Origin: Thermotogae bacterium
GTDB lineage: Bacteria > Thermotogota > Thermotogae > Petrotogales > Kosmotogaceae
Direction of reading: 5' to 3'
Assembly: GCA_003643975.1 (NCBI GenBank)
Contig: QNAR01000058.1
Location: 1-8,519, forward strand
Length of the DNA: 8,519 bases
In this document: positions 1 through 5,899 of the stretch, one piece after another
Numbering within the stretch: the stretch's first letter is position 1
How the letters are laid out: each line of letters opens with the position of its first letter
Translations under genes and position numbers: made by a program
The notes under the pieces: generated by a model
What the model was told of the DNA's origin: nothing
Database searches by the model: none
The model's input: the letters and a program-made list of their open reading frames with translations, nothing else

Positions 1-804
1 ATAAGTTATATTGAACCTTTTAGCGGCGGTGAATTGCTTGAATTTTTCTTCGTTGTTGAAGGAAAATTAATGTGCAAAAGAAATAACGAAGAAATTATTT
101 TGGAAACAGGCGATTATTTTTACGCTTACAACCTAAAGGAAAACGTTGAGCTAAGGACATTTGAAGATACCGTACTTCTTTATGTTACTTCAAAACCTAT
201 ATTTTCCTCCTTGAGCAAGGAAATAAAAGAATTGAAGGAAATAGTTGTGCATGTTGAAGAGAAAGATAACTATACACATGGACATGGCAAAAGGGTAAGA
301 GATTTTGCTTATGCTGTTGGGAAAATGCTGAAGCTCTCCGAAGAGCAGATGGAAAAACTGCTCATGGGGGCTTTCTTTCATGACATTGGAAAAGTCCATG
401 TGCCTGAGGAGATCTTAAAAAAACCTGGAAAACTGACTTCTGAAGAATTTGAATATATAAAGCAGCATCCGGAAAAAGGTGCACAAATGGTAAAGGGGAC
501 TTCGCTTGAATATATTTTGGATATCATACTTCAACATCATGAGCGTATAGACGGCTCTGGATATCCACAGGGTTTAAAGGGAAATGAGATACTCCTGGAA
601 GCACAGATTATTGGGATTGTAGATAGTTTCGATGCTATGACCTCAAATCGCCCATACAGAGATGCTATGAGCTGGGAAGATGCTCTCAGGGAGTTAAAAT
701 CACTATCCGGCATAAAATATGATTCCCACCTGATAAGCGTTTTTGAAAAGTGCATTCAGATTGGCCTTATTTCAAAGAAGAAATTCAATCATAAAAAGCA
801 ATAA
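1..804 (+). CDS. Cupin-like / HD-GYP domain protein, probable c-di-GMP phosphodiesterase (5' end outside window)
   Basis: The frame is open to the first base, so the gene starts upstream; 267 residues are visible. Visible residues 1-65 look like the end of a cupin jelly roll (GGELLEFFFVVEGKL, then a GD turn near 37-38). A short charged helix at about 69-90 leads into an HD-GYP domain: HGKRV (His95), HDIGK (His127-Asp128, Lys131), His156, HHERIDGSGYP (179-189) and DSFDAMTSNRPYR (208-220). HD-GYP enzymes are metal-dependent hydrolases of cyclic di-GMP, and all the hallmark motifs are here, so an active enzyme is likely. The cupin part shows no histidines at the usual metal-ligand positions, so it is more probably a small-ligand sensor or dimerisation module than an enzyme. 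No membrane segment is visible. It ends about 105 bases before the next gene, which has its own promoter. The target molecule and sensed signal are inferred, not seen. Confidence 0.9.
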   Translation: MSYIEPFSGGELLEFFFVVEGKLMCKRNNEEIILETGDYFYAYNLKENVELRTFEDTVLLYVTSKPIFSSLSKEIKELKEIVVHVEEKDNYTHGHGKRVRDFAYAVGKMLKLSEEQMEKLLMGAFFHDIGKVHVPEEILKKPGKLTSEEFEYIKQHPEKGAQMVKGTSLEYILDIILQHHERIDGSGYPQGLKGNEILLEAQIIGIVDSFDAMTSNRPYRDAMSWEDALRELKSLSGIKYDSHLISVFEKCIQIGLISKKKFNHKKQ

Positions 805-844
805 CTTTCATTGGCTTCCTTTTTCGCAATACCACTGCAAAACT

Positions 845-872
845 TTGTTATCATTCTTCGATGCGATATAAT
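845..872 (+). promoter_or_regulatory. Sigma70-type promoter of the first degV gene
   Basis: TTGTTA at 845-850 (4 of 6 against TTGACA) is separated by 16 bases from a perfect TATAAT at 867-872. Transcription would start near 879, giving a leader of about 30 bases before the TTG start at 910. The position between an upstream stop codon and a GGAGG ribosome site supports it. Confidence 0.6.
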
Positions 873-909
873 TAAATTGAAATTCATTCTATATTGGAGG
901 ATGATCAGT

Positions 910-1728
910 TTGATAAAGATAATCACGGATAGTTCTTGTGACCTTCCCAAGGAGATAGTGAGAGAATATGGTATTGAAGTTGTTCCTCTCAGCGTTGAGA
1001 TTGATGGCAAACGATATATTGAGGGTAAGGATATAACGCCCGAAGAGTACTGGCAAAAGATGCAAAAGGCCAAAACGCTTCCCAAGACTTCGCAACCACC
1101 TCCTGCTATGTTTGCTGATGTCTTCAAAAAAATCATAGACGAAGGCAATGAACCTTTGTGTATTACCATATCCTCGAAACTGAGTGGAACATATCAGTCA
1201 GCATTGGTTGGAAACGACATAAGTGGCAACAAAGCTGTTGTGTTTGATTCTCTCGCCGGTTCTCTGTCTCACGGGATTCAGGTGCTCATGGCTGCGAGAC
1301 TATCACAAGCTGGGAAAAAAATGAATGAAATTCTCAAAGAGCTTGAAAGATACAGAAAATCAGTGAAGATAATAATACCCCTCAATACACTGGAGAACAT
1401 TGTAAAAGGCGGTAGATTGAGCAGGGTTCAAGGAACAGTTGCAAAGCTATTGAATATAAAAGTCATTCTCCACGGTGTTGAGGGTGAAGTTAAAATGTTG
1501 AAAAAAGTCCGTGGAACGAAGAGGTTCAGAGAAGCGATACTCGAAATAATAAACAATCTAAATCCTGAACCGGGGAGAATATTTGGGATTACGCATGTGG
1601 ACAATTTAGAAGACGCGCTTTTCATTAGTGAAGCCTTAAAACGTTTTGGATCAGAAGTTATTGTAAATTCTATGGGGCCTGTTATGGCGACTTATGCGGG
1701 AATGAAAGGAATGATACTTGCGCTTTAG
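910..1728 (+). CDS. DegV family fatty acid-binding protein
   Basis: This is a 272-residue cytosolic protein of the DegV family, which binds a fatty acid between two domains; in Firmicutes, family members (FakB) present fatty acids to the kinase FakA. Family marks are the N-terminal IITDSSCDLP (4-13), LPKTSQP (58-64), ISSKLSGTYQSA (87-98), whose serines and threonine contact the lipid carboxylate in solved members, the KGGRLS segment with LLNIKVIL (166-187), and GPVMATYAG near the C terminus. The TTG at 910 is chosen because GGAGG (896-900) lies 9 bases ahead of it and the protein then begins MIKIITD as in relatives; the in-frame ATG at 901 touches the GGAGG directly. The segment after SGTYQSA is shorter than in the second DegV of this window. 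No fakA-like kinase gene is visible nearby, so the lipid role is inferred from family only. Confidence 0.92.
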   Translation: MIKIITDSSCDLPKEIVREYGIEVVPLSVEIDGKRYIEGKDITPEEYWQKMQKAKTLPKTSQPPPAMFADVFKKIIDEGNEPLCITISSKLSGTYQSALVGNDISGNKAVVFDSLAGSLSHGIQVLMAARLSQAGKKMNEILKELERYRKSVKIIIPLNTLENIVKGGRLSRVQGTVAKLLNIKVILHGVEGEVKMLKKVRGTKRFREAILEIINNLNPEPGRIFGITHVDNLEDALFISEALKRFGSEVIVNSMGPVMATYAGMKGMILAL

Positions 1729-1737
1729 GGTGGTGAC

Positions 1738-1942
1738 GTGAAAAGCGCTTTCATTTTTGTGATGCGCATTGTTATAACACAACCCTGAAAATGAACCCCA
1801 CTAAAGGGATTTACCTTTTCCAAAAATCGCGGTAATCGTATTAGGAGCTTTCTTTATCTATGCTACATACTTTCTTCCCCATATAAAACATTCAGAGATT
1901 TTCAAATGGGAATTATGGAACATAATAAGAGGGGATAGATAA
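1738..1942 (+). pseudogene. Probable frameshifted small membrane-protein gene
   Basis: The gap between degV and the reductase gene carries coding-like sequence in three successive frames. A GTG at 1738 follows a GGGTGGTGA ribosome-like site that overlaps the degV stop; it reads KSAFIFVMRIVITQP and stops at 1786-1788. An ATG at 1791 reads MNPTKGIYLFQK and stops shortly after 1825. A third frame, open from 1805, reads LGAFFIYATYFLPHIK with a hydrophobic helix, then WELWNIIRGDR, and stops at 1940-1942 in a TAATG overlap with the reductase ATG. That last frame has no ATG, GTG or TTG start. One extra base in the A run at 1822-1826 would join the second and third parts into a 50-residue protein. 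The pattern fits a decayed single-helix membrane protein gene, or sequence errors. No family was recognised, and the coding call itself is uncertain. Confidence 0.35.
1739..1758 (+). terminator. Weak stem-loop with T run just after the first degV gene
   Basis: TGAAA (1739-1743) pairs with TTTCA (1749-1753) around a five-base loop, followed by TTTTT at 1754-1758, starting ten bases after the degV stop. The stem has a single G-C pair, so it would be a poor terminator. It overlaps the possible GTG-started small gene, and the two readings compete. Confidence 0.25.
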
Positions 1943-3045
1943 TGGAGTACAGAAAATTAGGAAAAACCGGTCTTGAAATATCGCTCCTGGGGCTTGGAGG
2001 ATTTCATCTTCTGGAAATATCCCTTGAGAAAATAAGAGGATTGGTGAAAATTTACCTTGATGCCGGCGGAAACTACTTTGAAACTGCCCATGCTTATGGG
2101 AATGGCGAATCCGAAAGGAAGCTGTCAAAGGTCCTTCCTTCTTCAGGGGTGGTTATTGCTACCAAAACGGGAAAACGAACAGCTGAAGAAGCCAAACGAG
2201 AGCTTCTTAAAAGTCTGAAGAACCTCAACAGAAAGCATGTGGACATTCTCTTCTTACATGCGGTTACAGACGATAAAGATTGGGATAGAATAATATCCTC
2301 AGGTGGTGCGATTGAAGCTCTTGAGTGGGCAAAAGTTGAAGGCCTGGTTAGGTTTGTTGGCATAACAAGCCACGGTTATGGTGGTACATTATTGCGTGCC
2401 TTAAAGGAATATCCCTTTGACCTTTTCATGACCCAATTCAACTATTATGACCGCTTTAACTTTCCCGAAATTGAGACAAAAGTGCTTCCTTTTGCCCTTT
2501 CAAACAACATTGGAATCATTGCCATGAAACCCCTTGCTGATGGCTTCCTTTTCAGAAGTGTTGAAAGAGCCTTCAGATATGTAAAGACCTTGCCGGTTTC
2601 CTGTATCGTAAGCGGCATCAACTCTTTGGATCAGTTGAAAAGGGATATCGAGGTTCTTGACTTACCCGTGTATGATGAGCTCGAACTTGCAGAGCTTCAA
2701 AGGCTTGCCCCGGAACTCGGCAATTACGTGTGCAGACTCTGCCTTGAATGCCTTCCCTGCCCTGAAGGAATAAACATACCTGCGTTTTTTCTTGCAGAAG
2801 GGCGTTTTGACCGCCAGATGCTCAATGGTGAATATGAAGATGTCCAAGATTATGCATTAAGGGATAGGCTTGCCCATTGGTTTCAAAGTGAAAAACAGGC
2901 GAGGTTAGAATATCAGACCCTTTCACCAGGCGTTAGCGAATGTACAGAATGCGGAGTGTGTTCTCAGCGCTGCCCGTATAACATCGATATCCCCAGAAAG
3001 CTGAAGATAGTAGAATCGAAGTTTGAAAAGGGGTACATCTGGTAA
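1942..3045 (+). CDS. Aldo/keto reductase with C-terminal ferredoxin-like [4Fe-4S] domain
   Basis: Residues 1-255 form the NAD(P)H-dependent aldo/keto reductase barrel: LGKTGLEISLLGLGG at 6-20, YFETAHAYGNGESE at 45-58, Lys75 in ATKTGKR and His106 in LFLHAV. These supply the Tyr52-Lys75-His106 part of the catalytic tetrad, but the usual aspartate of the DTAxxYG motif is Glu47. The tail has two cysteine motifs: Cys264, 267, 270 and 273 (CRLCLECLPCP, followed by GINIP) and Cys334, 337, 340 and 344 (CTECGVCSQRCP). The layout matches the predicted-oxidoreductase subgroup of aldo/keto reductases (COG1453 type), where electrons may pass between iron-sulfur clusters and the barrel; the substrate is unknown. 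GAGGGG at 1929-1934 lies 7 bases before the ATG, and the ATG overlaps the stop of the upstream small frame as TAATG. The protein is 367 residues and looks intact and cytosolic. Confidence 0.93.
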   Translation: MEYRKLGKTGLEISLLGLGGFHLLEISLEKIRGLVKIYLDAGGNYFETAHAYGNGESERKLSKVLPSSGVVIATKTGKRTAEEAKRELLKSLKNLNRKHVDILFLHAVTDDKDWDRIISSGGAIEALEWAKVEGLVRFVGITSHGYGGTLLRALKEYPFDLFMTQFNYYDRFNFPEIETKVLPFALSNNIGIIAMKPLADGFLFRSVERAFRYVKTLPVSCIVSGINSLDQLKRDIEVLDLPVYDELELAELQRLAPELGNYVCRLCLECLPCPEGINIPAFFLAEGRFDRQMLNGEYEDVQDYALRDRLAHWFQSEKQARLEYQTLSPGVSECTECGVCSQRCPYNIDIPRKLKIVESKFEKGYIW

Positions 3046-3060
3046 TCTCAAAGTAATTTC

Positions 3061-3076
3061 GCTTTTCTTCAAAAGC
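3061..3076. terminator. Small stem-loop between convergent genes
   Basis: GCTTTT (3061-3066) and AAAAGC (3071-3076) form a perfect six-base stem with loop CTTC, 15 bases after the reductase stop and about 60 bases past the stop of the second degV gene. No uninterrupted T run follows on either strand, so its terminator role is only plausible by position. Confidence 0.3.
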
Positions 3077-3135
3077 TGCTGCTTTCTTAAATACTCTCCA
3101 TTCCAGGTGCTGTTATGGCTTTCGTGATAAGAATT

Positions 3136-3999
3136 TTAACCTTTCAACAAAGCCCCAATACCCACAAGCCCCACACCAGTATGACAAACCAGTGATTGGG
3201 TAACGCTCCCATAAATAATATCCTTGATACCATCGGCAGAAAAGCTTTTGTTCAAGAATGCCACATGCTTTTTGGTTTCTTCGCTACTGTCTGAGGTATA
3301 AATAGCCGCGAGCTCTACCTCTGAAGCATCAACAAATTCTTTCAGTTTTTTATAAAGCTCTTTGATAGCCCGTTGCATGCCTCGAGCCTTTGCAATGCTA
3401 TGGTATATACCGTCTTCATTTACCGTTATAACTGGCTTCAGGTTTAAGATATCGCCAATTGTGGCGCTGACTTTGCCTATTCTTCCGCCAGCTTTCAAAT
3501 ATTTCAACGTGGGTACACAGAAAAAGACCTTTGACTTCTTTACAGAAGCTTTTAATGCTTTAACAATATCATCGAATTTAGCACCCTTTTCTATCATGTT
3601 TATACTCTTTATGGCAATAAACCCTGCTCCAATAGAAATGTTCTTTGTATCTATGAGTTCGACTTTAGCATCATCGTGTTTTTTCATAAACTCATCGGCA
3701 ACAACCCTGAAGAAATTATGAGTGCCGCTTAGGCCGCTGGAGATATTCACTACAATTATCTCTTTGTATCCCCTTTCATACAAGCTTTCAAAACAAGAAT
3801 TCACATCATCAAAAGAGGGTAAAGAAGTTTTTGGTAGTGCGTTTTCCATGTAAGAAAGCAGAGCTTCTGTTGATAAACCTTCATTGTCTTTGTACTCTTT
3901 TCCATCTAGTATTATTTTCAAAGGTACAACTTCAACAAACTCCTTTTCGGCATATTTACCTGATAAATCGCATCCGGAGTCAATCACCAGTCCGATCAT
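3136..3999 (-). CDS. DegV family fatty acid-binding protein, second copy
   Basis: This 287-residue protein belongs to the same family as the DegV at 910-1728 but is clearly divergent. It shows VIDSGCDLS (5-13), VVPLKIILDGKEY (24-36), LPKTSLPS (55-62), NISSGLSGTHNFFR (85-98) with the lipid-contacting serines and threonine, LKAGGRIGK (168-176), LNLKPVI (185-191) and a glycine-rich C terminus (HTGVGLVGIG, 273-282). The start at 3999 is preferred over one eight codons upstream because AGGTGG (4013-4008) lies 8 bases before it and the protein then begins MIGLVIDSGCD as expected. It is transcribed alone, convergent with the reductase gene, from an extended -10 promoter that leaves a leader of about 110 bases. 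The bound lipid is unknown. Having two DegV types in one genome is common and suggests different fatty acid preferences. Confidence 0.93.
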   Translation of the reverse strand: MIGLVIDSGCDLSGKYAEKEFVEVVPLKIILDGKEYKDNEGLSTEALLSYMENALPKTSLPSFDDVNSCFESLYERGYKEIIVVNISSGLSGTHNFFRVVADEFMKKHDDAKVELIDTKNISIGAGFIAIKSINMIEKGAKFDDIVKALKASVKKSKVFFCVPTLKYLKAGGRIGKVSATIGDILNLKPVITVNEDGIYHSIAKARGMQRAIKELYKKLKEFVDASEVELAAIYTSDSSEETKKHVAFLNKSFSADGIKDIIYGSVTQSLVCHTGVGLVGIGALLKG

Positions 4000-4115
4000 A
4001 ATATCCCCCACCTTCCTTTTCATTATTGCGTATTCAAAAAGTCTGTGATGTCTGAGTAAAGCTGCAGAGAAAAATCCATTTGTTACGCTTTTTGACCTTT
4101 AATCATCTAAAAATA

Positions 4116-4124
4116 ATTATACCA
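4116..4124 (-). promoter_or_regulatory. Extended -10 promoter of the second degV gene
   Basis: Read on the - strand, TGG followed by TATAAT (TATAAT at 4121-4116, TG at 4124-4123) makes an extended -10 element. No good -35 lies 16-18 bases upstream. Transcription would begin near 4109, about 110 bases before the ATG at 3999. Confidence 0.5.
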
Positions 4125-4193
4125 ATTCAAGACGGCGATTAGTCTAATTAGCTAAACTATTTCAATACTTGTCGGTTTAAGTGCAAACTCGTC

Positions 4194-4236
4194 TACGAAT
4201 ACCATGCGATAATTCGTACAAAAGCTTTTCGTATTC
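4194..4236. repeat. Cluster of TACGAAT / ATTCGTA repeats, possible operator
   Basis: TACGAAT (4194-4200) and ATTCGTA (4212-4218) form a perfect seven-base dyad around an 11-base spacer. A third related copy, TTCGTATTC, lies at 4228-4236, and AAAAGCTTTT at 4220-4229 is itself palindromic. A possible extended -10 element sits inside the dyad, so a repressor bound here would cover it. The role is inferred from symmetry only. Confidence 0.35.
4205..4213 (+). promoter_or_regulatory. Possible extended -10 promoter inside the repeat dyad
   Basis: TGC followed by GATAAT (4208-4213) matches the TGnTATAAT form in all but one base of the hexamer. No convincing -35 element is present. It would start a transcript near 4220 that runs through the small ORF at 4258-4359 into the terminator at 4374-4400. 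Confidence 0.3.
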
Positions 4237-4257
4237 ACTGATCGTTGGTTATGGTGG

Positions 4258-4359
4258 ATGATATACGATTTGATGAAGGCAATAATCGAAGCGAAGTCTC
4301 GAAAATCGCCGTTAAAAGGTGTAACAGAAGAATTAGAAGACTTAATAACCTTAGTTTGA
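4258..4359 (+). CDS. Small ORF of unknown function, or gene remnant (33 residues)
   Basis: The ATG at 4258 opens a 33-codon frame whose product has a hydrophobic start (MIYDLMKAIIEAK), a basic middle (SRKSPLKG) and an acidic helical end (VTEELEDLITLV). The composition looks like protein rather than random frame. GGTGG at 4253-4257 touches this ATG, so the TTG at 4270 or the ATG at 4273 might be the real start. The frame stays open upstream to a stop at 4210-4212 and there encodes LFVFTDRWLWW, so it could also be the tail of a longer lost gene. It ends 15 bases before a terminator that faces the right way, which supports a real transcript end. No family was recognised. A non-coding RNA of about 180 bases over the same interval is the main alternative. 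Confidence 0.3.
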   Translation: MIYDLMKAIIEAKSRKSPLKGVTEELEDLITLV

Positions 4360-4373
4360 AATAATCAAAAAAC

Positions 4374-4400
4374 AGGCGGAAAAATCCGACCGCTTTTTGT
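4374..4400. terminator. Rho-independent-type terminator, usable in both directions
   Basis: GCGG (4376-4379) pairs with CCGC (4390-4393) across a ten-base loop, extended outward by a G-T and an A-T pair, and followed on the + strand by TTTTTGTTAT. An alternative inner stem CGGA/TCCG also exists. On the - strand the same stem is followed by TGTTTTTT. It closes whatever transcript enters from the left, and nothing annotated does so except the small ORF. Confidence 0.6.
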
Positions 4401-4426
4401 TATATAGAGGGTGCTATGATTATAGT
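4397..4426 (+). promoter_or_regulatory. Promoter of the CGGC gene
   Basis: TGC plus TATGAT (4412-4420) is an extended -10 element, and TATAGT at 4421-4426 offers a second choice, 18 bases from TTGTTA at 4397-4402. Transcription would start about 25-35 bases before the ATG at 4460. The -35 candidate overlaps the T run of the upstream terminator. Confidence 0.5.
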
Positions 4427-4459
4427 GGTGTTTAAAAGCTTGAAAAGGGAGGAAGCAAA

Positions 4460-4903
4460 ATGAAGAAAATCGGTATCATCATTTGCGCACGCTATCAGAA
4501 TTGTGGTGGTGGAAAATGCTTCAAGGCAATGAGAGAACATGTAGGCGGTTTTACAATATATCCAAAAGATGAGGAACTCCAAATTGTGGGATATTCGACT
4601 TGTGGAGGTTGCCCTGGAGGAAATGTCGAGTACGTGCCTCAGGAGATGATAAACAACGGTGCTGAAGTGATTCATCTGGCAACAGGGCTTGTTGTAGGAT
4701 ATCCACCCTGTCCATGGATTACCCATTTCAAAGAATTCATAGAAAGCCATTACGAAATCCCGGTAGTAATCGGAACGCATCCCATACCTTTGAAATACTA
4801 CACCGCGCACAAAAAACTGTCTTTCTGGGATGAAGCTAAGATGTATTCAATTGCAAAACATCTTATGGATGAAGACAAAGCAATTATGAAAGCATATGAC
4901 TGA
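4460..4903 (+). CDS. CGGC domain-containing protein, probable metal-binding protein
   Basis: This small 147-residue cytosolic protein carries the conserved pattern of the CGGC family (Pfam PF08821), proposed from its cysteines and histidines to bind metal; no reaction is known for the family. The visible marks are IGIIICARYQNCGGGKC (Cys9, 15, 20), STCGGCPGGN (Cys48 and Cys51), YPPCPW (Cys84) and GTHPIP (His107). The alternation of hydrophobic strands and helices suggests a compact alpha/beta fold. The ribosome site GGGAGG (4447-4452) is strong and 7 bases from the ATG, and a promoter lies directly upstream. The next gene, an M55 aminopeptidase, follows in the same direction after 73 bases and may be read from the same promoter. 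A redox or iron-sulfur role is possible, but nothing in the sequence proves it. Confidence 0.9.
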   Translation: MKKIGIIICARYQNCGGGKCFKAMREHVGGFTIYPKDEELQIVGYSTCGGCPGGNVEYVPQEMINNGAEVIHLATGLVVGYPPCPWITHFKEFIESHYEIPVVIGTHPIPLKYYTAHKKLSFWDEAKMYSIAKHLMDEDKAIMKAYD

Positions 4904-4922
4904 TAAAAATATTTCTTGATCC

Positions 4923-4951
4923 ACTAAATTAATTTCAGTAGCTTATTTAGT
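4923..4951 (+). promoter_or_regulatory. Dyad between the CGGC and M55 genes
   Basis: ACTAAAT (4923-4929) and ATTTAGT (4945-4951) form a perfect seven-base inverted repeat with a 15-base spacer, and AAATTAATTT (4926-4935) is a palindrome inside it. It could be an operator, a weak attenuator or an RNA stem in the intergenic leader. TTGATC near 4915 is a poor -35 candidate with no matching -10, so a separate promoter for the M55 gene is not supported. Confidence 0.25.
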
Positions 4952-4976
4952 CCTTTTAATGAGAGGGGGAAGAGCA

Positions 4977-5813
4977 ATGAAAATATACATATCGACTGAT
5001 ATGGAAGGCGTCGCCGGAGTTGTTTCCTGGAACGAGATGGAACCGCCCACAGGAAGAGAATGGACTGCGATGCAAGATACGGAGCTCAACTGGTTGATAC
5101 AAGAAATTCAAAACTCTCCATTAAACAACCAGATAGAAGAAATAGTCATTTGCGATTCTCACGCAAGGGGCGAAAACCTGCGTTATGGAGCGATTAATGA
5201 CAAAAGAATCAGCTGGATAAGAGGCTATCCCCGACCCTTTTACATGATGGAAGGGCTTGATAGCTCCTTTAATCTTGTGATGTTTATTGGATATCATGCC
5301 AGAATAGGTTCCTGGCACGGAGTTATGGACCATTCCTATTCATCATCTGCAATTTACAACATAAGACTAAATGGAACTGAAGTGGGTGAAGTTGAAATAA
5401 ACACTTATTTCGCGGGATGGCATGGTGTTCCTGTTGGGCTTGTCTCAGGAGATGATATCCTGCGCCATCAGCTAAAAGGCTTCTTGGATGTACCTTATGT
5501 ACAGACCAAAGAGGGAATAGGCAGGTTTTCAGCAAAAGTTTATCACCCGGATATAGTAAAAGAGAACTACTCAAAAGCATTTAAAGAGTTGCTTGATAAA
5601 CTGCCAGACCTAAAAGCTTTAAAACCAGCTCCTGAAACCGTGCTTGAAATAGATCTCTGCACCACGGTAATTGCCGATGCAGTTTCAGTGATCCCGGGGT
5701 TAAAAAGAATCAGCGGCAGAACGGTCAGATATGTTTCTACAAATTATCCTGATGTTCTTAAAATGATTCTTACAGTAGCTATGCTTGGCGGAAGGTTTGC
5801 TAATTATAAGTAA
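4977..5813 (+). CDS. M55 family zinc aminopeptidase (DppA-like, D-amino acid peptides)
   Basis: This 278-residue protein belongs to peptidase family M55, whose type member DppA of Bacillus subtilis is a decameric D-aminopeptidase releasing N-terminal D-amino acids from peptides such as D-Ala-D-Ala and Gly-containing peptides. It opens with MKIYISTDMEG, giving zinc ligands Asp8 and Glu10. Further likely ligands are His62 (CDSHARGEN), His107 (FIGYHARIG) and Glu138 (VGEVEINTYFAG). The segment HGVMDHSYSSS after His107 holds no cysteine, although a cysteine in this area was proposed as a catalytic residue in DppA. The start at 4977 is used because GAGGGG (4963-4968) lies 8 bases before it and the protein then begins at the conserved strand; an ATG six codons earlier overlaps this site. 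There is no signal peptide, so it acts in the cytosol, probably on imported or wall-recycling peptides. No peptide transporter gene adjoins it. Confidence 0.92.
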   Translation: MKIYISTDMEGVAGVVSWNEMEPPTGREWTAMQDTELNWLIQEIQNSPLNNQIEEIVICDSHARGENLRYGAINDKRISWIRGYPRPFYMMEGLDSSFNLVMFIGYHARIGSWHGVMDHSYSSSAIYNIRLNGTEVGEVEINTYFAGWHGVPVGLVSGDDILRHQLKGFLDVPYVQTKEGIGRFSAKVYHPDIVKENYSKAFKELLDKLPDLKALKPAPETVLEIDLCTTVIADAVSVIPGLKRISGRTVRYVSTNYPDVLKMILTVAMLGGRFANYK

Positions 5814-5899
5814 CAACTAACGTAGCTACATTTTATACACGGGTAAAAATATTGATATTTAAAACTTTTTGGGCGTTATTACCATAATTCTTGTGTTAT

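Noticed and set aside
1770..1779. Perfect palindrome TGTTATAACA, reminiscent of a regulator half-site pair
   Set aside because: Ten AT-rich bases are too little to assign to a regulator family, there is no matching promoter beside it, and it lies in what may be decayed coding sequence.
1859..1887. TATAAA at 1882-1887 as a promoter of the reductase gene
   Set aside because: No acceptable -35 element lies 16-18 bases upstream, and the TAATG overlap suggests the reductase was originally translated from an upstream-started message.
4251..4364. Alternative ATG-started basic 37-codon frame at 4251 overlapping the 33-codon ORF
   Set aside because: Its product is arginine- and asparagine-rich with no hydrophobic pattern, and looks like an out-of-frame reading of the better candidate.
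4400..4810. Open frame on the - strand opposite the CGGC gene
   Set aside because: It is an antisense shadow of a well-supported gene with no ribosome site and no recognisable product. The same holds for the other frames opposite or inside the degV, reductase, peptidase and permease genes.
5847..5860. AAATATTGATATTT palindrome as terminator of the M55 gene
   Set aside because: The two-base loop is too tight to fold well and the stem is all A-T, so no terminator is claimed.
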